Below, in pieces: positions 11,136 through 19,880 of a stretch of 64,000 nucleotides of DNA (position 1 is the first letter of the stretch; the number at the start of each line of letters is the position of its first letter). The position numbers and the translations under genes are program-made. This DNA is from 2-02-FULL-55-14 sp964581115 (GTDB taxonomy: Bacteria > Bacteroidota > Ignavibacteria > UBA10030), in the NCBI GenBank assembly GCA_964581115.1, contig CAZOMY010000011.1:1-64000 (forward strand), written 5' to 3'. The notes under the pieces were generated by a model. It was not told the origin of the DNA. It saw only the letters and a program-made list of their open reading frames with translations, and searched no databases.

Positions 11136-11860
11136 GGGATCGGTCGGGTTGTGCGAAGTTCAAAATCGACAACAACGATCTTTTTGTCCACTCCGGGGAT
11201 CTGCTCGGCGCCCGTGAAGGTCAGTGCCGACTCCTTGATGCTGCGAAGTCCGGCCAGTCGTTCAGTTTGGCCCCGCTCATGTTGCAGATCACCCCCTTTG
11301 AGCGTGATGAGCCGCGCGTGGGGCGGACGCAGAAATGGCCTCGTCCAGTTTACCAGGTCCTTAAGCTGTGCGACCGCCCGGGCGACGACAACATCGTAGC
11401 GGGCACTGAACCATTTGTCTTTTCCGAGATCTTCAGCCCGGCCCCAAGCTGTGGCGCAGTCGCGGAGATTCAACTTGCGTGCGATGTCAGCAACGGCGTC
11501 CATCTTCTTGCGCGTGGCATCCAGACAGGTCATGTCCAGATCGGGGCGCAAGATCTTGATGACAAGACCCGGCAGGCCGCCTCCAGATCCAAGGTCAAGC
11601 ACCTTGGCTCGGGGGGGAATCTCCGCTTGCAACAGGATGGCGGCGGAGTGCAAGATGTGGGCACTCCAAATATTGGCCTCGTCCTTGCGAGATATGAGAT
11701 TGATCTTGGTGTTCCAGTCCAGGAGGAGGCGAACAAAGGCCTCCAGTTGGTCCATCTGCTCGTCTGTCGCCGGATGGCCATTCTTGGCAAAGATCGTTCT
11801 CAACCAGAGCTTGGGGTCTGCGTTGTTGAGGCGGATCGGATCTGGCAGGACTGGTTCCAC
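11132..11860 (-). CDS. rsmG: 16S rRNA (guanine527-N7)-methyltransferase
   Basis: 242 residues. The Rossmann SAM-binding motif LDLGSGGGLPGL and the downstream DVVVARAVAQL motif identify RsmG, which methylates G527 in the 530 loop of 16S rRNA. The chosen start is the GTG at 11860. It is preceded by AAAGG about 11 bases upstream and lies inside a parS-like palindrome that also reaches the mnmG stop. The gene follows mnmG by 7 bases and overlaps murQ by 4, forming one operon. Confidence 0.95.
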   Translation of the reverse strand: MEPVLPDPIRLNNADPKLWLRTIFAKNGHPATDEQMDQLEAFVRLLLDWNTKINLISRKDEANIWSAHILHSAAILLQAEIPPRAKVLDLGSGGGLPGLVIKILRPDLDMTCLDATRKKMDAVADIARKLNLRDCATAWGRAEDLGKDKWFSARYDVVVARAVAQLKDLVNWTRPFLRPPHARLITLKGGDLQHERGQTERLAGLRSIKESALTFTGAEQIPGVDKKIVVVDFELRTTRPIP

Positions 11861-11868
11861 GTGAAACT
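11853..11868. promoter_or_regulatory. parS-like centromere site 1 (mnmG stop / rsmG start)
   Basis: GGTTCCACGTGAAACT, centred on CACGTG. The inner 14 bases differ from the canonical parS core GTTTCACGTGAAAC at one position. It spans the last base of the mnmG coding frame through the rsmG GTG start. ParB is expected to load here. Confidence 0.8.
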
Positions 11869-13787
11869 TAGCCTTTCAAATAGACCATCAGCACTGATAC
11901 GTCAGATGGGGTTACGCCAGAGATTCGAGATGCTTGGCCGATCGTCTCCGGCCTCATCCGTGACAACTTTTCTCGCCCCTCCGAGGATAGGGACGGAATG
12001 CTGGCATAGTCCAGGTCTGCCGGGATCTCTCGTGCTTCAAATGTATCAAACCGAAGAACCTGGTCTCGCTGTCGGGCGACATATCCCTCGTACTTTGTTT
12101 CGATGTCGACCTGCTCGATGACTTCGGACCACATGCGGTCGTCTATTCCGGACCTGATCGACTCAAGTTCACCGTTCGTCCAAATGCCGGATATGCCGAG
12201 AAGGCGCCCAAGCGAAACCTCCGACCTCCGAATGAGTCTCACCATCTTGTCAGGACCACCAATGGGCTCGGTTCCGACGGAAGCAAGGTGCTCATTGATT
12301 GCCCCCGGCGCAACCACCTTGCGATTGACCAGGTCGGATAGTCTTCCAATTGCTGTCTCTTTTGCGTTGAGTCGTGCCAAAGCATCAGAGTCGACCAAGC
12401 CCAAACTTGCTCCCAGCTTTGTGAGCCGGCGGTCGGCGTTGTCCTGGCGAAGAAGAAGCCGGTATTCCGCTCTCGAGGTGAACATTCGATAGGGTTCTTC
12501 CGTGCTCTTAGTGACAAGGTCATCGACCATGACTCCCAAGTAGCCCTCCGAACGTTTCACGTGGAACATCTCCCCCTCCCCTCTCGATCGAAGAGCCGCA
12601 TTGATACCTGCGATCAATCCCTGTCCAGCCGCTTCCTCGTAGCCAGAGGTGCCGTTAATCTGCCCGGCAAAGAACAGCCCTTGCACCAGCTTCGTCTCGA
12701 GTGACGAAGAGATCTGATGAGGCGGAAAAAAGTCGTACTCGACGGCATATCCAGGCCTCAACATCCTCACATGCTCCAAGCCAGGTATCGTGCGGAGTCC
12801 CTCCAATTGAACTTCTTCGGGGAGACTGGTGGAGAATCCGTTTACGTATACCGTGTCGGTCTCATACCCCTCGGGTTCAAGGTAGATCTGGTGGCGTTCC
12901 TTGTCTGCAAATCGGCTGACCTTGTCTTCGATCGAGGGGCAGTATCGTGGTCCAACCCCTTTAATGCGCCCGGTGAACATCGGAGAGCGATCAAACCCTG
13001 TTCGAAGAACATCATGGGTCCGTCGATTGGTATGGGTCAGGTACATTGGAATAAGCCGATTCTCGATCTGAGGATTCGAGAATGAGAGCGGCTGGGGGGG
13101 ATCGTCAGAGTATTGAGGCTCTGTCGAGGTCAGATCAATGGAAGCTAAGGAAATCCGGGGTGGAGTTCCTGTCTTTAGGCGTCCACTCACGAAGCCAAGG
13201 CTTTCCAATCGTTCGGTCAAGCCGTATGAAGCTCGCTCGCCAAACCTTCCCCCCTCCTTATGGCTAAGACCGGTGTGCATGACCGCCCTCATGAAGGTCC
13301 CGGAGCTCAGGACAAAGGCCTTACATCCGATCTTCATTCCGCGGGCAGTAATGACTCCGATCAGATGGGAAGCGAATGGCCTTGGGCCGGGTTCGATTGC
13401 AACATCAACAACGGCATCCTCATGGATCTTGACGTTGGGGAGCGATGAGAGACGTCGGCCGGCCTCCCTCGAATACGCTTCGCGGTCGTTCTGACATCTG
13501 GGCGACCACACCGCAGGACCCTTGGAGAGATTGAGCATACGGAAGTGAATGCCTGTTGCGTCCGCAATCTTGGCCATCTCCCCACCCAACGCATCGATCT
13601 CCCTTACCAGGTGCCCTTTGGCGGTCCCTCCGATCGCTGGATTGCATGACATCCTGCCGACGGCGTTTCGGTCCATCGTCACGACCAGCACTGATGCCCC
13701 CATTCTGGCGGCAGCCATGGCGGCTTCTATGCCAGCATGTCCAGCGCCTCCAACAATGACGTCGTAGCTATCCTCGTTTACCGCCAT
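11868..13787 (-). CDS. mnmG: tRNA uridine-5-carboxymethylaminomethyl modification enzyme, FAD subunit
   Basis: 639 residues from the ATG at 13787 (MAVNEDSYDVIVGGAGHAG); a longer frame to 13868 would run back over a parS-like site and into mnmE and is unlikely. The FAD-binding GGAGHAGIEAA motif and CNPAIGGTAKGHLVREIDALGG near residue 50 are diagnostic, and the conserved GYEEAAGQGLIAGINAA is present. With MnmE it installs cmnm5 at U34 of tRNAs. The coding sequence contains a parS-like site that encodes the MFHVKR peptide. Confidence 0.97.
   Translation of the reverse strand: MAVNEDSYDVIVGGAGHAGIEAAMAAARMGASVLVVTMDRNAVGRMSCNPAIGGTAKGHLVREIDALGGEMAKIADATGIHFRMLNLSKGPAVWSPRCQNDREAYSREAGRRLSSLPNVKIHEDAVVDVAIEPGPRPFASHLIGVITARGMKIGCKAFVLSSGTFMRAVMHTGLSHKEGGRFGERASYGLTERLESLGFVSGRLKTGTPPRISLASIDLTSTEPQYSDDPPQPLSFSNPQIENRLIPMYLTHTNRRTHDVLRTGFDRSPMFTGRIKGVGPRYCPSIEDKVSRFADKERHQIYLEPEGYETDTVYVNGFSTSLPEEVQLEGLRTIPGLEHVRMLRPGYAVEYDFFPPHQISSSLETKLVQGLFFAGQINGTSGYEEAAGQGLIAGINAALRSRGEGEMFHVKRSEGYLGVMVDDLVTKSTEEPYRMFTSRAEYRLLLRQDNADRRLTKLGASLGLVDSDALARLNAKETAIGRLSDLVNRKVVAPGAINEHLASVGTEPIGGPDKMVRLIRRSEVSLGRLLGISGIWTNGELESIRSGIDDRMWSEVIEQVDIETKYEGYVARQRDQVLRFDTFEAREIPADLDYASIPSLSSEGREKLSRMRPETIGQASRISGVTPSDVSVLMVYLKG
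12553..12568. promoter_or_regulatory. parS-like centromere site 2 (inside mnmG)
   Basis: CGTTTCACGTGGAACA; the 14-base core differs from the parS consensus core at one position. It lies within the mnmG reading frame, where it encodes the FHVKR peptide of MEMFHVKR-type inserts; parS inside a gene near the origin is well known in other phyla. Confidence 0.8.
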
Positions 13788-13831
13788 GGTCGCACTATTT
13801 AAGAACCCGCGATGCGTTGTGCTCTCTTGGT

Positions 13832-13847
13832 TGTTCCACGTGGAACG
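13832..13847. promoter_or_regulatory. parS-like centromere site 3 (mnmE-mnmG gap)
   Basis: TGTTCCACGTGGAACG, whose inner 14 bases are a perfect palindrome with two symmetrical changes from the canonical core. It is in the 65-base gap between the mnmE stop and the mnmG start, and is the third such site within 2 kb. Confidence 0.8.
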
Positions 13848-13852
13848 TCTCC

Positions 13853-15229
13853 CTACTTCCCTATGCAAAACTTGGAGAAAACCTCGTTCATGATATCCTC
13901 GGTTGTTACCTCGCCGGTCAGCTCACCGAGGGCATTGAGTGCTTCTCTGAGGTCCACGGCGAGGAACTCCCCCGTCCGTCCCGACTCGAATGACTCCAAC
14001 GCCAAGGTTAGAGACCGGTTCGATCGTTGGAGAATATCGTAGTGTCGGCTGTTGGTAACGGTGGCGCCCTCTGGCGTGTCTGGGGTCTCTCCGCCGATCG
14101 CCACCGCCAACATCTCCTTCTCGAGCTGATGAATCCCCTCGCCGGTCTTGGCAGAGATCCTAAGAACCCGACCGTGGCGATCCACCCCGTCCGGGTCCGG
14201 AAGGCCGACCGGAACAGCATCTGACTTATTGAGCGCCAGAATGAGATGAGATCGGCCGATTGACTCCACGGCTTCCTTCGTAGGCAGGACCGGCATGAAG
14301 AGGTCAATAACCCAGATCACAACGTCAGCGGAGCGCAACTGCGCGTAGGCTCGCTCAACTCCTTCTCGTTCGACCGGGTCTTCTGTCGCCCGAAGTCCGG
14401 CCGTATCTACCACGCGGAACAAAATGCCCCCGATCAATAAGCCTTCTTCGATGACGTCCCGCGTTGTCCCAGGGACATCGGCAACGATCGCCCGGCTCTC
14501 CTTCAGCAAAGCATTCAACAGGCTCGACTTGCCCGCATTCGGTGCTCCTGTAAGCACAAGCTTTACGCCGTCGCGATAGACCTTGCCGGCCGCATAACTT
14601 CTCAACAGCCGCTCCACCACAGACTTTGCATCGTTCAGTAGTCTTTGGACCTTTGTCCGATCGAGAAATTCGTACCCGTCTTCAGCGAAGTCCAGCTCGA
14701 GCTCCAGAAGTCCGATCGCGTCGATCAGCGATCGTCGGAGTGTCTCCACTTCGCGCGACAGCCGGCCCGTTAACTGCTCGAGGGATGTTCGTCTGGCCGC
14801 CTCGGACCGCGCGCGGATGAGTTCGGCCACCGCCTCGGCCTGCGCAAGGTCCATCTTGCCGTTCAGGAATGCACGTTTCGTGAACTCGCCCGGCTGAGCC
14901 ATGCGTGCACCGGCTTCGATCAGAAGCTCCAAAATGCGGCGCGAGGTGTACGTTCCGCCGTGACAGCTCACCTCAACAACATCTTCGCCCGTGTATGAAT
15001 GCGGAGCTCGAAAGATGGTGCAGATAACCTGGTCCACGCGGGTGCCGCGCTCATCGACGATGACCCCCACGTGTGCCGTGTGCGTCGCTGCGGCCGAAAG
15101 CGCTTCGGAGCTCCGGAACCGCTGATCGACTACGATGATCGCATCAGGACCGCTGACGCGCAGGACGGCAATGCCGCCTTCGCCCGGAGGCGTTGCGATC
15201 GCGGCGATCGTATCGAACGACAGCTTCAT
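13853..15229 (-). CDS. mnmE: tRNA modification GTPase
   Basis: 458 residues. It opens with DTIAAIATPPGEGGIAVLRVSG, the folate-binding N-domain. The G domain carries P-loop GAPNAGKSS, DVPGTTRD, DTAGLR and NKSD, and the protein ends in the obligatory CIGK (Cys455). It partners MnmG in wobble-uridine modification. It is separated from yidC by a terminator-like hairpin, so it probably has its own promoter in the 15230-15298 interval. Confidence 0.98.
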   Translation of the reverse strand: MKLSFDTIAAIATPPGEGGIAVLRVSGPDAIIVVDQRFRSSEALSAAATHTAHVGVIVDERGTRVDQVICTIFRAPHSYTGEDVVEVSCHGGTYTSRRILELLIEAGARMAQPGEFTKRAFLNGKMDLAQAEAVAELIRARSEAARRTSLEQLTGRLSREVETLRRSLIDAIGLLELELDFAEDGYEFLDRTKVQRLLNDAKSVVERLLRSYAAGKVYRDGVKLVLTGAPNAGKSSLLNALLKESRAIVADVPGTTRDVIEEGLLIGGILFRVVDTAGLRATEDPVEREGVERAYAQLRSADVVIWVIDLFMPVLPTKEAVESIGRSHLILALNKSDAVPVGLPDPDGVDRHGRVLRISAKTGEGIHQLEKEMLAVAIGGETPDTPEGATVTNSRHYDILQRSNRSLTLALESFESGRTGEFLAVDLREALNALGELTGEVTTEDIMNEVFSKFCIGK

Positions 15230-15298
15230 GGGTACGGCGGTGATGGAGGGGGAGTGAATGTACGAAAGGCGTGACCGTTTTCCAACGGCCGTACACGC

Positions 15299-15330
15299 AA
15301 ACGGCCCCGGGGATCACCCGAGGCCGTTTT
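15299..15330. terminator. Intrinsic terminator between yidC and mnmE
   Basis: The hairpin arms AAACGGCC (15299) and GGCCGTTT (15322) are extended by CGGG/CCCG pairs around a GATC-type loop, with a T run on the plus-strand side and A/T-ended arms. It lies about 120 bases after the yidC stop and 70 bases before the mnmE start on the minus strand. It should end the rpmH-yidC transcript. Confidence 0.75.
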
Positions 15331-15452
15331 CCTGCCGATCGTTTCGCGCAACGCTCGCCACGGATGCGGCAAACGCGCCGTCTCGACGCTGAACTACGCT
15401 TGCCGCGTTGCCGACGCCGCGTTTCCAGTTCTACACGATGGTGCTGCGGCGT

Positions 15453-17234
15453 TCATCGCTTCAACCGAGGCAAATCCTTCGCGTACCGGAATATCCCGCC
15501 TCCGCGCTTCTTCTTCGGCTCCACCTTGCGCAACGGTTCGTCATCCTGGCGGTTCGTCCACATCTGTTGCCCGATCGACAGCACGTTGAAGACGGCATAG
15601 TACAAGTTCAGTCCCGACGGGAAGGAGTTGAACAGCAGCGTCATCATGATCGGCATAAGCCAGACCATCATTTTCTGGCGGGGATCTTTAACGGTCATTT
15701 TCTGCTGGATAAACATGGTGATGCCCATCAATAGCGCGATGCCGCTCACCTCCGAAAAACCGAAGATCGGAATGTGAAAGGGGAGGGTGACGAGCACGTC
15801 CGGCACCGACAGGTCCGTGATCCACCAGATGAATTCCGCATGGCGGAGCTCGACGATCGACTGGAACATGACGAACAGGGCGTACATGATCGGCAGTTGC
15901 AGCAAGATCGGCAGACAGCCGCCGGCCGGATTCACGCCGTACTCTTTGTATAAGTTCATCACCGCCTGGTTCGTCTTGGCCGGGTCGTCCTTGTGCTTTT
16001 CCTTGATCTCCTCCATCAACGGCTGCAGCGCTTGCATCTTCTTCATCGATCTCATGCTCGCCCGGGTCAAAGGATGGAGCAGGATCTTCACTACCACCGA
16101 GAAGAGGATGATAACGAGGCCCCAGTTCGGAACGAGATAATGGATGCCGCGAAAGAGGGGAAGGAAGACCCACTCGGCGATGGGCCGGATCAGCCATGCC
16201 CACCCTAGGCTCATGATACTCTCGAGACCCACGTCGTACGAGCGGAGAACGTCGATGTCGAGTGGACCGATGAAGAGCCGGACCGACGCCGTCTCTATCG
16301 CCGTGGCGGTGAACGGCATGCGGAGTGCTACGGCATAGTGTTCCAGAACCCCGTTGTCCCGCTCCGTCGTGCGGTGTCCTTCGAGCACGGCGCCTTCCGA
16401 TACGATTCCCTGAGGAATGAACGCCACGCCGAAGTACTTATTGCGCACTGCAACCCAGTCGACTTTTCCTCCAAGCGTCCGTGTCACCGGTTCGCCGATC
16501 GTCGATGCGTCGATCTTGGTCAGCTCGTTGCCGGCGTATGCATATGCCCCCGCATGGCTTGCTTCGTCGACGCTGTTGCGCTCTGCAAAGGGCACGCCAT
16601 GATCCCACGTGATCTGATATTCGTAGTTCGCGATGACAGACCCCAGACCTTGGAATTCATAGCGAACGTCGGCGCCGTACGTGCCGTTGCGGAATCGGTA
16701 CACCTTGCGCAGCATGCCGCCGTTCGAGGCCGGCAGGGTAAATGTCATTTCAAATTCAAAATTATTTTGATCCAACCGAACCCACTGCGTGCTCGGCGTC
16801 GCATCGAAGAAGAGGTCGCGGCTTACGAGCGTCTTGCCATCCATCGTGCCGAAGAGGATCCCGAAGTCGCCCGAGGCGCGATCGACCATTTGCACCGGAT
16901 GGCGGTCCCACGTTTCGTGCTGCTTCAGCTCCCACGCCGTGATCGCCGCACCCTTCGTTGACAACTGAGCTCGGAAGAGGTCGGTTTCGACTGTGATCGT
17001 TCGCACCACGCCCGTGTCACGCCCGCGGAAGTAACGTCCCGTCTTATCCACCGTGCCTGCATCGAACTGTTGCGGTGGAGCAACGACGGGGCTTTCACGT
17101 TTCAGCGCTCCGGAATCGGCCGCCGGCGACGCAGCACGCCGCTGGGCAGCATCGGGTGGTGGGGTGTTCAGCCAGATCCACGCAACGAGGACGACAAAGA
17201 TCAGGACGAAGCCAAGGGTCTGTGTGCGTTCCAT
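15453..17234 (-). CDS. yidC: Membrane protein insertase
   Basis: 593 residues from the ATG at 17234 (MERTQTLGFVLIFVVLVAWIWL). The longer frame reaching 17363 overlaps yidD. The first transmembrane helix is followed by a large periplasmic beta-domain (about residues 50-340). The conserved insertase core then has YLVPNWGLVIILFSVVVKILLHPLT, the MQALQPLM region, NPAGGCLPILLQLPI and further helices, and the tail is basic (KKRGGG...KR). It inserts and folds inner-membrane proteins with or without SecYEG. It follows yidD closely, in the standard rpmH-rnpA-yidD-yidC order. Confidence 0.97.
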   Translation of the reverse strand: MERTQTLGFVLIFVVLVAWIWLNTPPPDAAQRRAASPAADSGALKRESPVVAPPQQFDAGTVDKTGRYFRGRDTGVVRTITVETDLFRAQLSTKGAAITAWELKQHETWDRHPVQMVDRASGDFGILFGTMDGKTLVSRDLFFDATPSTQWVRLDQNNFEFEMTFTLPASNGGMLRKVYRFRNGTYGADVRYEFQGLGSVIANYEYQITWDHGVPFAERNSVDEASHAGAYAYAGNELTKIDASTIGEPVTRTLGGKVDWVAVRNKYFGVAFIPQGIVSEGAVLEGHRTTERDNGVLEHYAVALRMPFTATAIETASVRLFIGPLDIDVLRSYDVGLESIMSLGWAWLIRPIAEWVFLPLFRGIHYLVPNWGLVIILFSVVVKILLHPLTRASMRSMKKMQALQPLMEEIKEKHKDDPAKTNQAVMNLYKEYGVNPAGGCLPILLQLPIMYALFVMFQSIVELRHAEFIWWITDLSVPDVLVTLPFHIPIFGFSEVSGIALLMGITMFIQQKMTVKDPRQKMMVWLMPIMMTLLFNSFPSGLNLYYAVFNVLSIGQQMWTNRQDDEPLRKVEPKKKRGGGIFRYAKDLPRLKR

Positions 17235-17247
17235 GATGATCGGTCGG

Positions 17248-17472
17248 TCAGGGGACGGGATCATACCCGCCGTGTGTCGAGTATGGATGACAACGAGCAA
17301 TGCGGCGAGCCGAAAGCCACCCTCCATGAATCGCGCCATGCTTCCGGATCGCTTCGATGGCATACTCCGAGCAGGTCGGGAGGAATCGACATTGGTTGAA
17401 GGGCAGGATCGGCGAAATGAGGAGCCGGTAGACCCGCACCAGGGCGATCAGGATTGCCGCCGGGATGCTCAC
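17248..17472 (-). CDS. yidD: Membrane protein insertion efficiency factor
   Basis: 74 residues, the usual length. The YRLLISPILPFNQCRFLPTCSEYAIEAI segment and the spaced cysteines (CRFLPTC ... RCHP) are diagnostic for YidD, a small membrane-peripheral factor that assists YidC. It overlaps the end of rnpA by 4 bases and stops 13 bases before yidC. Confidence 0.95.
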   Translation of the reverse strand: MSIPAAILIALVRVYRLLISPILPFNQCRFLPTCSEYAIEAIRKHGAIHGGWLSARRIARCHPYSTHGGYDPVP

Positions 17473-17909
17473 GTAGATGCCTTTCGAAGCAGTTGGCGCA
17501 CGGAGAGAGCGATCTCTTGAAGTTGGGGACGATGATGCGGCGCGCCGGTGTACATCAGCACGACCTCACAGCCGGTCAGCGAACACTCCGAGCGATTCAG
17601 GCGAAACGCCTCACGCATTAGGCGGCGGCACCGGTTCCGTCGGACGGAACCGCGAATACTGCGAGAAACGGAAAACCCAACCTTGAGCGCATGGCCCATG
17701 GTTGGGTCCGGACGAACAAACAACCGCACGGGCGACCGGGCAATGGAGCGCCCTTCGCCGATGACGCGCGAGAAGACCCCAAAGCCGCGAAGGATCTCGG
17801 CCTTGCGCAGTCGCCGGCGCGGCAAGCCCGCATTATTTGCGGCGCTCGTCGCTGACGGAGAGACGTTTGCGGCCCTTGGCGCGACGCCGTGCAAGGACTT
17901 TTCGGCCAT
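17469..17909 (-). CDS. rnpA: Ribonuclease P protein component
   Basis: The frame is 146 residues from an ATG at 17909, which lies inside rpmH (77-base overlap). The RNase P signature RGSVRRNRCRRLMREAFR and the KVGFSVSRS strand are present in the second half. A TTG at 17825, 8 bases after the rpmH stop, would give the normal 118-residue protein beginning PRRRLRKAEILRG. The extended form is reminiscent of the rpmH-overlapping rnpA of Thermus. The protein assists the RNA subunit in tRNA 5' maturation. Function is certain; the start is not. Confidence 0.92.
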   Translation of the reverse strand: MAEKSLHGVAPRAANVSPSATSAANNAGLPRRRLRKAEILRGFGVFSRVIGEGRSIARSPVRLFVRPDPTMGHALKVGFSVSRSIRGSVRRNRCRRLMREAFRLNRSECSLTGCEVVLMYTGAPHHRPQLQEIALSVRQLLRKAST

Positions 17910-17985
17910 TCTTCGTCGCCATTCGCTGGCGGAACCCGTGGGTGTTGCGCCGCTTGCGCCGGTGCGGCTGATACGTGCGCTTCAT
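17833..17985 (-). CDS. rpmH: 50S ribosomal protein L34
   Basis: 50 residues starting MKRTYQPHRRKRRNTHGF and ending in a basic tail; the typical L34 sequence and length are present. It is the first gene of the minus-strand rpmH-rnpA-yidD-yidC operon, which faces away from dnaA across a 464-base gap. Confidence 0.98.
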   Translation of the reverse strand: MKRTYQPHRRKRRNTHGFRQRMATKNGRKVLARRRAKGRKRLSVSDERRK

Positions 17986-18449
17986 AAGCTCTGGCTCCTC
18001 GTTACGAACAAGCCAAGAAATATATGGAAAAATGGCGCCGAGTTCAAACCGATACGTTCGATCTGTGCTTGGATCCGAAGATTCGATGAGAGCTTCTACT
18101 ACTCTACAGTGCTGTCCTGCGCGTAACTTCCACAGCGAGATTTTCTGCTTGCGTTGAGAGGTGGGAGTACTGTATAATGCTTCTCTGCCGACCGCCAGTC
18201 GCCTTGGTGGATGAAATGTGGACAACCTGGTGGCCGCCCAGAACCCACTGCTTTGGGGGCCATTTAAAGCAATGTGTAAATGTGGAAAAGGGTGTTACTA
18301 ACTCTCTTTTCGACCTTGATGGTACTACGCTTTTCTGTCTTCCCTTCATGTGGATTGGATGGACAGCGCGCTAATCCCCTGCAATCTGGATTTCCACGCT
18401 TGTGGATGACCTTGTGGAAAACCCGTGAATTGATCATGCCGCCTTTGAT
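17986..18449. other. rpmH-dnaA intergenic region: candidate oriC with DnaA-box-like sites
   Basis: 464 bases without a gene between divergent rpmH and dnaA. Four sites resemble the reverse DnaA box TGTGGATAA, all in the same orientation: TGTGGACAA (18217), TGTGGAAAA (18281), TGTGGATGA (18401) and TGTGGAAAA (18413). The last two sit just before the dnaA start and could also mediate autoregulation. The region must also hold the divergent rpmH and dnaA promoters. A strictly AT-rich unwinding element is less obvious here than in the dnaA-dnaN gap. Confidence 0.6.
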
Positions 18450-19880
18450 ATGAACTCTTCACTCCCATCTGTTTATCCCGATATTGCCGATCCGACCGCT
18501 CAAGCAACCTGGGGCTCATGTCTGGACATCATCCGTCCTCAGATCTCTTCGTTAAGCTTCAAGACCTGGTTCCAGCCTATTGTGCCGTTGCGCCTTGAGA
18601 ACGGTCACCTGACCATTAAGGTCCCTAGCCAGTTCTTCTACGACTGGCTCGAAGAACACTACCGCTCGCTCATTTCGAGCACTATCGAAGCGGTCTTAGG
18701 GCCCGACGGCCGGCTTTTTTATTCCATCGGCGTTGACGAACCCTCGACCGACCCAACGGCCACTGCTCCGGTTGCCTCGGGCGAGCGTCCGGCCACGATG
18801 CCGTCGTTCGCTCCATACATCGCCTACAAGGCCGAGTATACTCAGCCGATCCATAGCAATCTCAACCCCCGGTACACATTCGACAACTTCATCAAAGGGG
18901 ACAGCAATCAATTGGCGCGCGCGGCAGCTTTGGCGGTCGGCAATAATCCCGGCGGCACATCGTTCAATCCCCTCGTCATCTACGGTGGGACTGGCCTTGG
19001 CAAGACCCATCTGATGCACGCGCTCGGGAATCATGCCATCGCCCTAGGCAAGGCGAAGCGCGTGTGTTATGTGTCCAGCGAAAAGTTCACGGTCGACTTT
19101 GTTGAAGCGATCCAAGCGGACCGCGTCAATGAGTTCTCTCAGTTTTACCGGTCGATGGACCTGCTGATCGTGGACGACATTCAGTTCTTTTCTGGCAAGG
19201 AAAAGACGCAGGACAATTTCTTCCACACCTTCAACGCGCTCTATCAGCTGGGCAAACAGATCGTTCTCTCTTCCGACGTGCCCCCCAAGGAGCTGAAGGG
19301 TCTTGATGAGCGTCTAATTTCTCGCTTTCAGTGCGGGCTAACCGCCGACATCCAAGCTCCCGACCTCGAGACCCGCATTGCGATCCTTCAGAAGAAGGCG
19401 CAGGAGAACCGGCTTGACCTGCCGCAAAGCGTCATTGACCTCATCGCGTCGAACGTTACGACGAACATCCGCGAGCTGGAGGGGTGCCTGATCAGCCTGC
19501 TCGCGCGTGCATCGCTGGAAAGCCGTGAGATCACGACCGACCTCGCAAAGGATGTCTTGCGGATGGTGGTGCAGGAGATGAAAGCTCCGGTATCGATCGA
19601 GCAGATCCAGCGAACGGTCTCGGAGTATCTTGATGTGCCGTTCGATCTCTTGCGTGCCAAGACGCGCAAGCAGGAGGTCGTCCATGCCCGACAGGTGTCG
19701 ATGTATCTGGCAAAAGAACTGACGAATTCCTCCCTCAAGACGATCGGCCTGCATTTTGGCGGGCGAGACCATAGCACCGTCATTCATGCCTGTCAGACGG
19801 TCGACGACCGCATCAAGACCGACGCCAATTTCCGTCAACAACTCGATCAACTGCGACGCAAGTTAGAACTCCGAGGTTGA
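18450..19880 (+). CDS. dnaA: Chromosomal replication initiator protein
   Basis: 476 residues. Domain I opens with TWGSCLDIIRPQISSLSFKTWFQPI. A variable linker follows, then the domain III opening NPRYTFDNFIKGDSNQLARAAA, Walker A GGTGLGKTH (Lys185), Walker B LLIVDDIQFFSGKEKTQ, and the domain IV DnaA-box-binding signature GGRDHSTVIHACQTV near the C-terminus. It unwinds oriC and recruits helicase. DnaA-box-like sites lie on both sides of the gene. Confidence 0.99.
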   Translation: MNSSLPSVYPDIADPTAQATWGSCLDIIRPQISSLSFKTWFQPIVPLRLENGHLTIKVPSQFFYDWLEEHYRSLISSTIEAVLGPDGRLFYSIGVDEPSTDPTATAPVASGERPATMPSFAPYIAYKAEYTQPIHSNLNPRYTFDNFIKGDSNQLARAAALAVGNNPGGTSFNPLVIYGGTGLGKTHLMHALGNHAIALGKAKRVCYVSSEKFTVDFVEAIQADRVNEFSQFYRSMDLLIVDDIQFFSGKEKTQDNFFHTFNALYQLGKQIVLSSDVPPKELKGLDERLISRFQCGLTADIQAPDLETRIAILQKKAQENRLDLPQSVIDLIASNVTTNIRELEGCLISLLARASLESREITTDLAKDVLRMVVQEMKAPVSIEQIQRTVSEYLDVPFDLLRAKTRKQEVVHARQVSMYLAKELTNSSLKTIGLHFGGRDHSTVIHACQTVDDRIKTDANFRQQLDQLRRKLELRG

